A stretch of 64,000 nt of DNA. It comes from Pollenia angustigena. Lineage: Eukaryota; Arthropoda; Insecta; Diptera; Polleniidae. A model generated the notes under the pieces. It was not told the origin of the DNA, did no database searches, and was given only the letters and a program-made list of their open reading frames with translations. Each line of letters starts with the position of its first letter. Position 1 is the first letter of the stretch. Positions 21,312 through 32,880 of this stretch are shown one piece after another. The translations under genes and the position numbers were made by a program. The stretch covers positions 112,431,284 through 112,495,283 of the forward strand of contig OV884057.1 in assembly GCA_930367215.1 (NCBI GenBank). The letters run 5' to 3'.

Positions 21312-24082
21312 TTATGAATAAAATCTAAATAACTGTTGCTTGAAATGCAGAGCGCTGCTAGTTTCTTTAATTGTTGGGGGAAGATTGTTCCAGAGACGTA
21401 TTGCAGCTATAAAAAATTGCCATTCCGAAACTAGCGTGTGGTGCCTTAATTGAATAAGATTATTGTTCCTTCCGAAGCGACAAAAATTTAAGCTATTATA
21501 GAGATACTTTGGTTCACGAGTGGTTATAATTTTATGCAAATAAACAAGAGTTCGTATTTTCAAATAGCACTCCGTATATTTTTGTTGAAAGCGGAGTAGT
21601 ATTAATATTAATATAATTGCCATCACTGACATAATTTTTTATGCCATAAACATATCTCGTAATGTTGTTAAAAGCAACCTTCAACTTATGTTTGCCATTT
21701 GAATCACAACTTGCAAAGATCTCACATCCATAGGTAAGGACTGGTATTAGATATGTTTTCGCAATTAGTACTCGAATCTTCATTGGTGTTACACATTGTG
21801 TTTGCCATAGTGTTCTTAGTATTGAGTAAGTTCTGCCACAAGCAAATGTTATATGATCTGACCAAGTTAGTGTGTTGTTAAAAATGAGACCAAGATTTTT
21901 TGCCTTATCAACTATTTCAATTTGTTGGTCGTTGATCTATTTTCTGGGTTCTCCTTCGTATTATAATACATTTAGATTTTGAAGGATTTAAACTTAAACC
22001 AATGCGCAACACGTTTGAGGTCTTCAATCAACTTGGCAGTACATGCCTCCATGTTTTGTTTTATTTGTGCTTATATGTATATAATTGGACGTCATCAGCA
22101 TACAATCAAATACGGAAATGGTGTAACTTATCAGCTAAATCATTTGCATAAATTGAGTACAGTAACGGTCCGAGAATGGAATCTTGGGGAACGCCCCTAA
22201 TAATTGGCAAAAACTGTGAAGATGTCAAGCTTTTAGTTTCAACATACTGCATTCGACCTTCAAGGTAAGACGAAAAATTCATAATTTTTTAGCTAATATT
22301 GTATGGTCCACTGTATCAAATGCCTTTGAATGGTCTAACAATATAAGCATTACTAAACAGCCATCAACCACTTCCTTTCTAATATCTTCGGAAACATCAG
22401 TCAGAGCAGTAATGCAGCTATGGTTAGCTCGGAACCCAGATTGTTTTTCAGTAAGTAGATTGTTATTATTTATATATTGAACTATCTGCATACGTAAAAG
22501 TTTTTCAAATGCCTTTGACAGATATGGTAAAATAGCAATTGGCCTGTATTCGGTCGCAGATTTTGTTATTGGTAGAATTTTGGCTTTCTTCCATCTTAGC
22601 GGATAACTGATTTTTGTTATTATTGTGTTGAAAATGTACGTCATTTATAACGTGGTATAATAGTGGTTGAAGAATAATTTTTATGAAGTTTGGATGAATG
22701 CCATCAATACCTGTTGCATTCGACTTGATAGAACAACAGCTTTTAAAAACGTCGAACTGGTTTACGCACTCGAAATTAAACTTTATTTGTGGCATATCTT
22801 CATTATGATGGTTGACATAATATGAATGATTTGCTTGTCTCATAGGTATATTAACGAAATTTTGATTTATTTTATTTGGATCAAGCATGCTAGCGTTTTG
22901 TTGGTTGCTTTTAGTATTCACAATGCCAATTTCCTTAATTGCACTCCAAGTAGTCTTTGTAGAAACGGAATTTGTGAATTTCTCAGTATAATAATTGGAT
23001 TTAGCTATTCGTATTGCTCTTGTTACAGATTTTCTAGCTCCACGATATGTATTATGCAGATCAGATGTTTTAAAGCGCTTCCACCTAGAGAATGCATAGT
23101 CTCGAGCTGTTATCAGACGTTTTATTTCCTCATTAAGCCACGGTCTGTTGCGGTTATTATTTTTTTAGATTGAATAGGTACTGTTGCGTTATACAGAGAT
23201 AATATGTTTTCCTCCAAGAAGCCAATCTGATCATCTACTGAATGCATGTAGTAAATGCACTCGCCAATTAATGTTGAGAAACTCTTCTTCTAAGGTGACA
23301 TAATTTATACGTTTGAAATTACGAAATTGAATTGTGTTAATACAGGTTTGCAAAGGAATGTCAAATATCATGAAAATGAGATCACGCCTAGAAAAGCAGG
23401 AGGCAGATAACTGGTCATATGTTAAAATTTTTTCCTTATCGGAGACAAAAAATAAATCGATCAAAGTGTTACTAGATGATGTGAAGTGTGTAGCGCTGCT
23501 TGTATTTGCGGAAATAAGGTTGAATAATTTCATATTCTGTGATAACTTTGATTCAACAAGCAGATTAGAGTTGAAATCGCCTGCGATAACAACATCACTA
23601 TAAAGTGGTGTAACATCAGCTAAAGTTTCGTAGAAATGGGTAAAACCGATGTTATTCCTGGGTCGGTAGACGCAACCAACAAGAAATTTCCTTCCAATAC
23701 TAGCTGCCTCAATAAAAAGATATTCAACTTTGTTGTTATTGTCTATTATATCATTGCTTTTCCTCTTCACCGTACAGTTTACTCCTTTTTTTACATAGAT
23801 CGCCACTCCACCATAGCCATGCGATCTATCATTTCTAAATAGATTGTAACCCGAAAGTGAGACCAGGGTATCAGTAATATGTCTGCCAAACCACGTCTCA
23901 GAGACACATATTATATGAACACCCGAATTTTCAAACATATATCTAAATTCGTCGATTTTGTTAAATAAACTTTGAGCGTTAATGTGACAAACTTTTAAGC
24001 CCGTTCTCTGCGTGGCAAGAATTTTTACCATGGAAGCCGTTACGTCTCTAGAAAATGTACTATTATCCCTTATTGAACTCAA
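21312..24082 (-). pseudogene. LINE ORF2 relic (endonuclease and reverse transcriptase)
   Basis: A long endonuclease fragment (23231-24082) shows HINAQSLFNKIDE, CVSETWF, RSHGYGGVAIYVKKG, IAGDFNSN and NTLIDLFFV. Reverse transcriptase pieces follow in shifted frames: ATEYRPIAILPYLSKAFEKL and LLDHSKAFDTVDHTIL (22279-22644). The C-terminal pieces are LIPVLTYGCEIFASC and FIAAIRLWNNLPPTIKE. At least four frame breaks or stops separate them and the YADD box was not recovered. It can no longer make a working enzyme. Confidence 0.85.
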
Positions 24083-24764
24083 ACTTTAGATAAATAATGC
24101 TAAATACCCTACCAGCAACGCTCAAGCAATATATATTTGAAATAAATCTTTCATTAAAACAAGTTATTGATATTAGATATAAATAAAGTACATAACTTAT
24201 AGAGTGTTTATATAGGTATAAAAATAAAAATAAAGAGTGTCTAAATAGGTTTAAAAACGAAATATCAATTGGTGTTCTAGGTGTTAAATTCATGAAAAAG
24301 CTGGTGTAGCTCATCGTACAGTTCAATAAGTATTGGGTCATCAGAACCATGTTTTTTAACATATTCCAAGCCTCTATGTGAATAAGCTGTTTTAATTTTC
24401 CTTTCGGTTTTCAGTTTTAAAGCTTCTAGAAGAAATTTATGGTTGTGTGGTGTAAGGTTTTCATTTATATAAATGGGTGAGTCGCTATCAAAACCGGCAT
24501 GTTTTCAACATAATGCACTTTTAGTATCACGTCTATACTTCGCAATTGTTTTTAAAACCAAATTTTTTTCATATGGGGAACATAAATCAACAACTACAAC
24601 CTCATCAGTGGGAGAGTACGTTTTATTTTCTTTATATATTTTTTGAAGTCTATATATGTTTTTAATTTCAGGCGTAGAAATATTTAAGTTTGTACAGATA
24701 TCACTAAAAATGTTGTTTAAGTTCTCATTGTTATAAAAGGGTATGCCATGTATTCGTATACTAC

Positions 24765-25808
24765 CAGCGTTACCGATGTGATACTAAAGTATCAATTTGA
24801 CCCTTTTTCGATGGTGTTGATACCTTTTATGACCCTTTTTTTAAATTATACTTTTGTATCATTAACACCTATTTTGTGACACTTTTTGACCCTTTTTTGG
24901 AAATAGCTCTCACATTTTGTTTTTTTTGTCAACACTGCGGAACAGAAGTGCTAAACAAATGTTTTCGAAATAAGCATTGCTTGATATGTATCAGACTCAA
25001 GTATAAACTTACAATTCCATGCTTTCTTCTCCTTGATTTTTGATAGTAAAGTACAATTTCCCTAAAAGCAAACATAACTCATATGTATAAATATTTGTTA
25101 TTTTTTACGATGGTTTCTTTTTAAAACAAAAATTTGACATTTTATTAACAAAATGCAATTTGGTGTTTTGCTCTCTCAAACAGAAGCATGTTTTATTCAA
25201 AAAAATTCGCCCTTAATAATGGCAGAAGGTATTGAACTTTTCGCCCCCTTTTGAATCGACAGTGTTGAGAGTGCCCTAACAGGAATGAAAACAAGAGGTA
25301 AAAATTGCTCGATTAGCGGCAATTCCCAAATATTTGCTAAAAGCGGTATGATAGCAAAGTCATATATTTATTAAAAATCGTAAAAGCTTTAAAAAATCTC
25401 ACACTTACAGGAAAAAATCGCTTTAATCGAGAAAATGGTTACCATTCGCGAACGATAGCAAAATTTAAAACAAACACTAAAATTTATTTGGCATCGCTAA
25501 ATCGGAAAATTACATAAAAAGTATGAAAAAAAATTAGCTATAATGATAAAGAATAAACTTTTTGTCAGGTGTTTAAAACAGGACAGAGCATTCCATTAAA
25601 AATTAAGTTTTGGATCTCTTCCTACCTGAAATATTATTTTTTTGTTTGCTTATAAAAAAAACTTGGCCTTATTATGTTCATTAAAATGGGAAATACTGCT
25701 TATAAAAAACTTGACCCTTTTTTTTATTGAAATACCCTTTTTTTGACCCCTTTTTCTGGAAAATCCCCTTTTTGTGACCCTTTTCGAAAATTTCCAACGG
25801 TAACCCTG
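24765..25808. mobile_element. hAT-like element inside LINE ORF1
   Basis: The termini CAGCGTTACCG and CGGTAACCCTG are inverted, and the 8-bp repeat TATACTAC flanks both (24757-24764, 25809-25816). Internal runs of GACCCTTTTT occur near both ends. It is 1044 bp long and contains no recognised transposase. Confidence 0.8.
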
Positions 25809-25863
25809 TATACTACCGGCAACGACAGAGTTTTCTTGTTTTAATTGTTTTTTTCCTAATGCT

Positions 25864-26453
25864 ATGTTCATACGACGTTATAAACCACTCGTTTCGCTCG
25901 TTGAAACTAGTTTGCCAAACATGCTGTTCATACGATTCATTCCTGTTTCATTTTGACATTTTTTTTGTGTTGTTAGTGTGATTTTTTTTAAATAGATAAA
26001 AAAAAGTAAATAAAACTTAAACATATACGGCCTAATTTATAAAAAATAAAACTGGTTAATAAAGGCTTTATGAAACGGATTTTCATACGAAATCCGTTTA
26101 ATAAACCCTTTATTAACATGTTTTATTTTTTATAAATAAGGCAGATATTATTTAACACTTTTATTGATATTATTATGTTATAATTATCACTTTATTTTAT
26201 TAGACATCAATTTTTATTTTGTTTTTTTCTTTGTTTTGCTTTTTTTTGAGCGCTAGTTCAGATAAACTAACGATAAATGTTATCAAAATTGGAGATGATA
26301 GTACATTTTTCCTGTTTCGCAGCCTGTTTCAAAATGAAACGACCTGTTTCGCTCACAAAATTTTGTATGGGGAAACAAGTCGTTTCAATCATGTTTGGGG
26401 CGCGAAACAGGAATGAGAGAGCGAAACACGAATATTGCTGTCCGTGTGAACAT
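25864..26453. mobile_element. TIR element with internal hairpin
   Basis: Ends ATGTTCATACG and CGTGTGAACAT are inverted. A possible imperfect target repeat is ATGCTAT/ATGGTAT. Inside, GAAAC/GTTTC motifs recur near both ends, and a hairpin lies at 26030-26142. It interrupts LINE ORF1. Confidence 0.6.
26030..26142. repeat. Hairpin
   Basis: The arms, GCCTAATTTATAAAAAATAAA and its near complement, are followed by further matching steps toward the centre (GGTTAATAAAGG, AAACGGATTT). A similar hairpin lies at 47325-47430. Confidence 0.7.
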
Positions 26454-26783
26454 GGTATAAGCTCAGTTATTTCTTTTTTTATCATAGTTCTCTTTCTCTA
26501 ATTTGACAAGGTTCTCCTTTATCTCACGAATTGTAACAGTTTCTAAAAATGACACTTTTTCATTTACACTATTTTTGCATACTACCCAGCATACATTATT
26601 ATTTATTTATTTTAAAAATCCCATTTTATATGAAACTGAAAACGATCTAGTTTTCAAAATTTATTTTGCCAAATATGTTTTTCGGTAAATATCCGCTGAT
26701 TGATAACTTCTGATAAAGCTTTATTCCAAATTCCCATTTTAACAATTTTTTAATGTTTTCAATCTAATGTATCTGGCAATATT

Positions 26784-26992
26784 GGGTGCGTTCGTAAATG
26801 CATCACTGCGCTGCATCAGTGATTTCAAATCGTTATATATTTATCAGTGAAGTAAATGTGGACCAAAAAATTATGAAATACTCCACAAAAATAATAGAAA
26901 TACAATAAAAAAAAATTATAATTATTTTTTATCGGCTTTATAAAAAGTTTGCTTTTCTGATGCAGCGCAGTGATGCATTAACGAACGCATCC
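26784..26992. repeat. 209-bp MITE with ~37-bp inverted termini
   Basis: The termini begin GGGTGCGTTCGTAAATGC and GGATGCGTTCGTTAATGC (read inward from each end) and then share CATCACTGCGCTGCATCA. ATT occurs on both sides, so a 3-bp target repeat of Harbinger type is possible. Confidence 0.7.
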
Positions 26993-27722
26993 ATTATTAA
27001 TTTATCACCTAAAGCAATCGCATTTGTATTGCGATTTTAAAATTTGTTAAAATTCCAAGAAAAACTTAGCCAGTACTCATAAATTTTTTCATATAAATAT
27101 GAAAAAAGAAAATGCGTTTTAGATTTCGCCAAAAAAATCGCCATGTCTCCAAACACAAAATTGCGTCGCCAATTAGGGTTTTAAATCGCCACGCTTGGCG
27201 AACAATCGCCAGATCTGACAGCCCTGGTATTAACACAAAAATTTGCGATAATAACTTTAACGATAGCTACTACATTCTAACAAAATGTTGCTCCTTTATT
27301 GCAACATAGTCGTATTTAAAAAAAAAAATCAAACTTGGCAAAATGCGATTAGAGTTTTCAAAATGTACCTTTATATACAGATTTAATAAAATATATGTTT
27401 CTATAACGTTGGTTCAGTTAGTGTTTATATACTGCGGTGTAGGGTAGCATATGGTCGAGCTTGACCGTTTTGTTTAAAAATGTTAAAAATTATAGATAAT
27501 TGATTATAATAAGGGTATTTTTACCATTTATGTATTCAAAAATATTAATTTTAAAAGTTAAAGCTCACATTAGTTAACCAGAAAAAGTGTATGGGCTTAA
27601 AGTATTGGTTAACTAATGTGAACTTCATTTTTTTTTAGCATAAGACGGTAATTCTGTCTACTAAATTTATAAATTTTTTAACAATAATAAAACACAGATT
27701 GTTTTTTTTTCGTATTTTTCAG

Positions 27723-27785
27723 GCAAACGAAACATCGCATATACTAGCACGAGTATATGGTAAAAGCAAGGAGTATCAAAATATC
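27723..27785 (+). CDS. Gr32a: Gustatory receptor Gr32a-like, exon 2 (codons 369-389)
   Basis: These 21 codons contain SHILARVYGKSKEYQNI, a segment of the loop before the last helix that I recall as nearly the same in Drosophila Gr32a. The acceptor is TTTTTCAG|GC and the donor ATC|GTACGT. Both junctions are phase 0, so it joins exon 1 and exon 3 in frame. Confidence 0.85.
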
Positions 27786-29264
27786 GTACGTACAAAAGAA
27801 TAATTCTTAGTTTTAAGGTCCTTTATATATCTTAAAAACATTTTCCTGATCACTGCAAAGCAGTTAGAAATCAAATTTTTAATAAAAGTAATGTTGTTTT
27901 TGTTTAAACAGTAAAACAAATGTATAACGAACGGGGAACAGTTATCTTAAGAGTACAAATCCTTTTCTGCGGATTTTCGCTTTTTAAAACGGCCTAATGA
28001 ATTTTATAATAAGGAATTCATATTGCACTTGATCATACAGGAAATAAAAATTCAAAATTATTATTTTTTCACTTTTTGGAAAAAAGTCGACACGTAATAT
28101 TCATATCAACCCACTGGAAAAATGTCATGCTGTTTTGTCTCCTTTTTGTTAATGAAACGGTTGATTTAAAAATACGTTTTTATAACGAAGGCCTATATTC
28201 AAAACCATATATCTTAAAAATCACATCTTTTCAGGAGAGCCAAAAAACTGTTTTTTTGTGTTTACTTGAGTTATTAAAATTCGATATTCCTCAATTTTGT
28301 TAAAAGCAATCTCACATATAATTGGTTCTTGAAATTTTACAATATTGTTGACTTTATGATAGATAGAGGGTTTTGATTTTCAAAAATATTCAATGTGTAT
28401 GTAGACAAATATGTAATCAGATAGAGGGTTTTGACACTTTTAACATCTATCAGTAAATGCTCTCGTTTTAACACTCTTGTTTCTTACTTTTTGAGTATTG
28501 GAAACAAATTTCTTTAGTCTTTTTCCAACAAACTTCGAGTTCGTAATCACTAAGACACCCATATTTATCGAAATCTAAGAGTCCATCTGCCGACATTCAT
28601 TATATTAAAAGATGGAAATGTTTTCTCAAAACGAAACCGTTGTTTTGGTTTGAAATACGGGTTTTTTGGCATAATTGACAGATTTATATATCAACGACCA
28701 CTTTTCCAATCCCGCCCACATTATTTCGGATATTGTTTATTGATAACCAAGATGCTTGTGCCAAGTTTGGAAATTTTGGCTCATTCCGTTCTCGTTAAAT
28801 CAACTGTGCTATACATGTTCGCCAGACTCTTAAGCTTTTGCTAAGGAAGTAATTCGATAATTCCAACAAACACATTTTCAAACGTTTACGAACAGTTGTT
28901 ACCAGCGCGCAGCAACAAAAGGCTAATACTTCTCCAAACGTCTTGCTTAAAAGTACATACTCAACTTTTGACTTCGATCAGTATTATGCCGCAGATACAA
29001 AAAAAAAATGATAACATCGCACTTCAAATGCTATATCAAACTTTAAGATCGGACTGTTAATACGTAAGATATAAAGAAAAATGTAAATAGGCGACCACTA
29101 TGTTCGGCGAAAAAAAATTGTTTTTCGAAACCTCCTTGAAAAAATACTTTATATTAGAGGGTGTACGGCGCACTTTTTATCTTATAAGGTAGTACGCTCT
29201 AACTTATCTACGTATTTGTTATGTGTAAAAAAAGCAGAAAAAAGTCTTAAACAAATATAAAAAA

Positions 29265-30062
29265 TAACAAGTAAGAGTGCTATATTCGACTATGCCGGAT
29301 CATAAATACGCTTCACCATTGTGCCAAAATAACAGAAAGTTACATATGAAGGGCGCAGAGCTGAAGCGAACCAAGTCAAAAAAGAAAATTCGAAAGTGTA
29401 TTGAGTTTGAGTAAGTAAATTGCCATTAATTACTGGAGCCACTGACTTGGGTTTATTAACGTTACCTTAGGAACGAAACTGTTTTTGATTTACCCCATTA
29501 CAGAACTGGATTGAGTTAAATTTTGTGGAGATTTTCGCACCAGATTGGAAATACATATACGTGATATATTTTATGACTTGGTTCGGTTCAGCTCTGAGCC
29601 CTCCATATATAAATACCGATGTTTAAATATAAATAATGCAACTTTGTGCTACGGCCACTTGTCCAATCCCGCCACATTTAATCGGATGTTGTGAATCGAT
29701 AACCAAGATGCTTGTACCTAAATTGGAAACTTTGGCTAGTGCCGTTATCCAGATATACATACATAAATATAAACGAAAATACAACAACAAGGGATTTTTG
29801 TTTTTTCTTAATATCTTAGCTATTTGTGGACCAATCAGACTCAATTTCTATAGAAACAACCAAGACCCCATCACATCTGGGGTCCCCTGAAACCCGTTTC
29901 AACGGACAGACAGACGTTAAATCAACTTCGCTACTTATAAGGACCCGGAATATATACATAAACATATATGTACTTTATAGGGTCTAACATCAATATTGTA
30001 GAAATTTCAAATGGAATGACAAACTTTTACATACCCTTTTACCTTCGGTGAAGGGTACAATA
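29265..30062. repeat. Dispersed repeat, AACAAGTAAGAGTGC family
   Basis: It starts AACAAGTAAGAGTGCTATATTCG and ends TACCTTCGGTGAAGGGTACA. Fragments of the same kind occur at 41075-41110, 56835-58500, 60120-60585 and 61900-62275. No coding capacity was seen. Confidence 0.6.
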
Positions 30063-30169
30063 AAAAATTATACAAGTTATAGTCTTTACCACAAAAAGCA
30101 TAAGCAGCAAAAACAAAATTTTACAGAAGAAGGTTTTTTTTTAATTAATTTTATTAAAATTTTGTATGA

Positions 30170-30440
30170 AGTATGGATGTCAATCGGGTTTGATTTTAGA
30201 AAATCCCGGGATTTCGTGATTTTTCTGGATTTTTTTAAATAAACAACACTTATATATATAACATATATTTTTAAAAAAGAAAAATAAGAATTATAAAAAT
30301 AAAAAATACAACTGAAATATAACTTTTAATAATTTTTTTGTATAGAGTATAAAAATTCAATAAAAACGAAAATTTTTGCACACAAAACTTGATATATTAA
30401 AAATCACGGGATTACAAAAAAATAAATCCCGGGATTCGGG
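30170..30440. repeat. hAT terminus fragment, CCCGGGATT family
   Basis: GGATGTCAATCGGG at the left and AATCCCGGGATTCGGGATT at the right match the terminal regions of elements at 19160-20216 and 45778-47857. It adjoins a hAT transposase remnant. Confidence 0.6.
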
Positions 30441-30591
30441 ATTCCAAGGGCAAATAAAATAGAAACACAAATTTCGAAGGCCGAGCTGATGTGTGTTTTT
30501 CATAACGTCATTCATGGACTCAGTTACAATAGTTTAGGCTGCCAAAACAAGTATTTTTTCCGACAGTAAAAATGCTATAGCTATAGATAAG

Positions 30592-30978
30592 TTGTACGTA
30601 GATTATTGCTGTCTTCGTGAGGCCTATAAATATCTTCCAAAAGATATTTCGAACGACCAAATATGTTGTACATTTTTTATAAAACAAGATGAAAGTGATG
30701 CCAAAAACCTCAGAAAACTTATTTCTTTTATGTTTTCGATCCCTGTTAGTAATGCGTTTTGTGAAAGAATGTCTTTTGATCTCATGAAAGCTGAGTTAAT
30801 GATAATAAATTTTAGTGAAAATTGTATTGTAAATATGTATAAAGCTTTTTGCAAATTGAGGAAGGTATCGCTTTGGCAAAAAGAGTTTCAAAAAATAGCA
30901 AATATATGTGGCAAAATAAAAGCACATAGGAAAATAAATGTAAACTTAATGATTTTTTTAACTAAAAGAGACAAATAA
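30592..30978 (+). pseudogene. hAT transposase C-terminal remnant
   Basis: A 128-residue open frame contains LISFMFSIPVSNAFCERMSF followed by DLMKAE. This matches the hAT dimerisation motif (hydrophobic run, P-S-NA, ER-FS). The zinc finger and catalytic DDE region are absent. The methionine is internal. It is the only coding trace of the CCCGGGATT family next to it, if the two belong together. Confidence 0.7.
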
Positions 30979-32178
30979 AATTTGTGAACTGAATAAAATT
31001 TATTAAATAAGTATCTCCTTTAATTAAATAATTTTTAGTTTATATAAAAAATAAAATTTTATGTACCTGGATTTTGAATAAATTAATTTTTGTTTTTAAT
31101 ATATTGATTTTTATTTTTGGTAGTCTCAAGATTTTTTTTTTTGGAAATCAAGATTATTTTCCACAATGTCAAGCTTTTTTGAAAATCGGACCTGGCAAGC
31201 CTATACTATACATATGTAATGAAATTGCCTTTGTTTTCCTTTAAGTGTCTTTAGGACAGAAAAACCCGGTGACCGCCGTAAAATAAAATATATTTTAAAT
31301 TATAAAAATATAAACAAATATTGATCATGCTCTTAAAAAATAAAGGTGACAAAGATGACAGATAATGAAAAAAGCAGGGTTTAAAAAACTGCGGCCGAAA
31401 TCAAAAACTGTCGAACACTAAACGAAAATTTGTAAACAACTTTTTGCTTTTTAAGTTGATTTGACAGCGACTATTTACATTTAATGAATCAGAAGTAAAA
31501 GCAAAAGTTTTTTTTTTTTGGCCAATGACAAATGAAGAAGTGGAAGAAATTGCAGTTTTTCTACCTTGACTGCAGTTTTTTTAGCGCTGGAAAATAATTA
31601 TGCGTCAATATTTATCATTTCAAAAACGAGGGAATCAAAATCTTCTGATTCATCAGCCAATGCAATTTTGTTTTACATTTGATTGTTTAAAAAGTGCATT
31701 TCAGATGATTGAATAATTCTAAGAAGAGCTTCTAATTACTCATATTTTATTCTGTTGCAAACATTGATTTTGGTAGTATTCGTTATAGAAAAAAGACTCG
31801 TTCAACAGAAGTTACGCTTGTTGGTACAAAAAGCATATTTAAAACTAGTTCACCAAGCTCTTGAAAGGATTTTAAACCGTAAAAAAGACTTAAATTTGTA
31901 CCCACATCATGACCAAATCGGTCTTGCCATTGCAAAAATGAAATTTATAATAATATATTATCCCCAAAAGCCCCAGCGAAAAACGTGCTTTTCCCCAAAA
32001 AATCCCTTGGGCATTCTTACGAAATGTTTATCCCCAATTGAAAAAATCCCTAATTTGGGGATAAATCCCCAAAACTGAGAACGCTGGTTTTTCTATAAAA
32101 ATAGAAATATGCAAAAAACCTTCCGATAAAATGTTTTCTCTCTTTGTCTACTACTTATTTTTTTTTTTTTCATTTTAG

Positions 32179-32268
32179 GTTGATAAATTTTTAACAAAAA
32201 GTATTAAACAAGAAGTGCAATTCACTGCTTACGGCTTTTTTGTTATCGACAATTCTACACTTTTCAAG
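32179..32268 (+). CDS. Gr32a: Gustatory receptor Gr32a-like, exon 3 (codons 390-419)
   Basis: Thirty codons with FLTKSIKQEVQFTAYGFF and then VIDNSTLFK form the intracellular loop and the start of the seventh helix, the most conserved part of the family. The acceptor is CATTTTAG|GT and the donor AAG|GTAATT, both phase 0. Confidence 0.9.
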
Positions 32269-32529
32269 GTAATTACAAATGGAATTTTTTTGTTGTATTA
32301 AATATGTATGTATGTATATTCAAACACTTTTCAAAGTCATCATCCAAACTCCCAATTTTTATTTTATTTATTGGTCTAGTGTTCAGATTATTAATTATAT
32401 TATTGCAATTTTTTTATTTTTATCTTGTGCTTTTTATATTTAATGTATTAATACACCTACATCCAACGTCAAGTTAAAAAGTGTGAGAATAACAAATCAA
32501 AACAGGGGCCTGTTTCTGGCAGTCGTGAT

Positions 32530-32880
32530 CGAATACTTTCTCGATTCGAAAGCAATTTAATGGCTGTAGGAAAAATCGCCCAAAGAAAAATGGCCCAAAA
32601 AAATAAATGAAAAATCGCCCAAAAAAATTCCATGTAAAATTGGGCCAGAATTCATATGAAAAGTGACCCAAAATTTTTGGGCTATTTTTCGTCATTATTG
32701 GGTGATTTATCATTTTTTTAAATTTGGTGAATTTTCATTATGAAAAATCACCCAAAAATATTATATGAAAAATAGCCCATTTTTTCGGGACATTTTTTTA
32801 ATTTTTAAAATTTCGTCAAAATCTTACATACTATTTGTCTAAATCATTCATTATAAAAATAACGGGACATATTGCAAAAA
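32530..32880. repeat. TGGGCGATTTTTC-rich element, left part
   Basis: Repeated AAAAATCGCCCAA motifs here, and TTTTGGG/TTTTTC motifs in the other sense at 35370-35510, suggest the two ends of one old element. The Foldback-type and TIR elements at 32881-35302 would then sit inside it. Termini could not be fixed. Confidence 0.4.

Larger units (their letters stand above)
24360..26585 (-). pseudogene. LINE ORF1 (RNA-binding protein) relic, split twice
   Basis: Minus-strand pieces read ETVTIREIKENLVKLEKEN (near 26480-26545), ALGKKQLKQENSVVAGS (near 25815-25865) and IRIHGIPFYNNENLNNIF (near 24690-24757). They resemble the coiled coil and RRM-like start of LINE ORF1 proteins. Insertions between the pieces have separated parts of one frame. 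This assignment rests on weak similarity and the order of the pieces. Confidence 0.6.
21000..26690 (-). mobile_element. Broken Jockey/CR1-type LINE
   Basis: This is a minus-strand non-LTR element. Its 3' end is an A/T-rich stretch near 21000-21080. ORF2 relics run from 24082 down to 21312 and ORF1 relics from about 26585 down to 24360. Two TIR elements (24765-25808 and 25864-26453) split ORF1. The 5' limit is approximate. Confidence 0.75.
20529..27226. mobile_element. hAT-like element hosting a LINE
   Basis: The inverted termini are CAGGGTTGTCA and TGACAGCCCTG, and GTATTAAC occurs on both sides (20521-20528, 27227-27234). Subterminal ATCGCCA repeats occur at both ends. The 6.7-kb length is mostly a broken LINE and its own insertions (about 21000-26690), plus a small MITE. 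Confidence 0.8.
18848..27470 (+). repeat. Dispersed TATACCCACACC element, split by nested insertions
   Basis: The left end is TATACCCACACCATAATATTG and the right end, at about 27430-27470, reads CGGTGTAGGGTAGCATATGG. In the compact copy at 53543-54164 these ends are about 600 bp apart. Here they are 8.6 kb apart because of a hAT-like element (19160-20216), a perfect hairpin (20252-20378) and a second hAT-like element (20529-27226) that itself contains a LINE. Confidence 0.68.
16042..27722 (+). other. Gr32a intron 1 (11.7 kb)
   Basis: It begins GTATGA and ends TTTTTCAG, phase 0. From 16042 to about 18845 I see no gene, only AT-rich DNA with transposon-like fragments. One is a motif containing GTTCTTAACTGTTTTGCC, present twice at about 17660 and 17960. 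Another is a set of TGATG-rich stretches at 16570-16830 and 18080-18270. From 18848 to 27470 the intron is one dispersed element swollen by nested insertions. Confidence 0.85.
27786..32178 (+). other. Gr32a intron 2 (4.4 kb)
   Basis: It begins GTACGT and ends CATTTTAG. From 27786 to 29264 I see no gene. A sequence containing CCAATCCCGCC and ATAACCAAGATGCTTGT occurs at 28700-28775 and again at 29660-29720, so a dispersed repeat is present twice. Hat-type remnants lie at 30170-30978. From 30980 to 31950 nothing was recognised. At 31960-32090 a CCCCAAA-rich stretch ending AGAACGCTGG looks like a transposon terminus. Confidence 0.8.
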
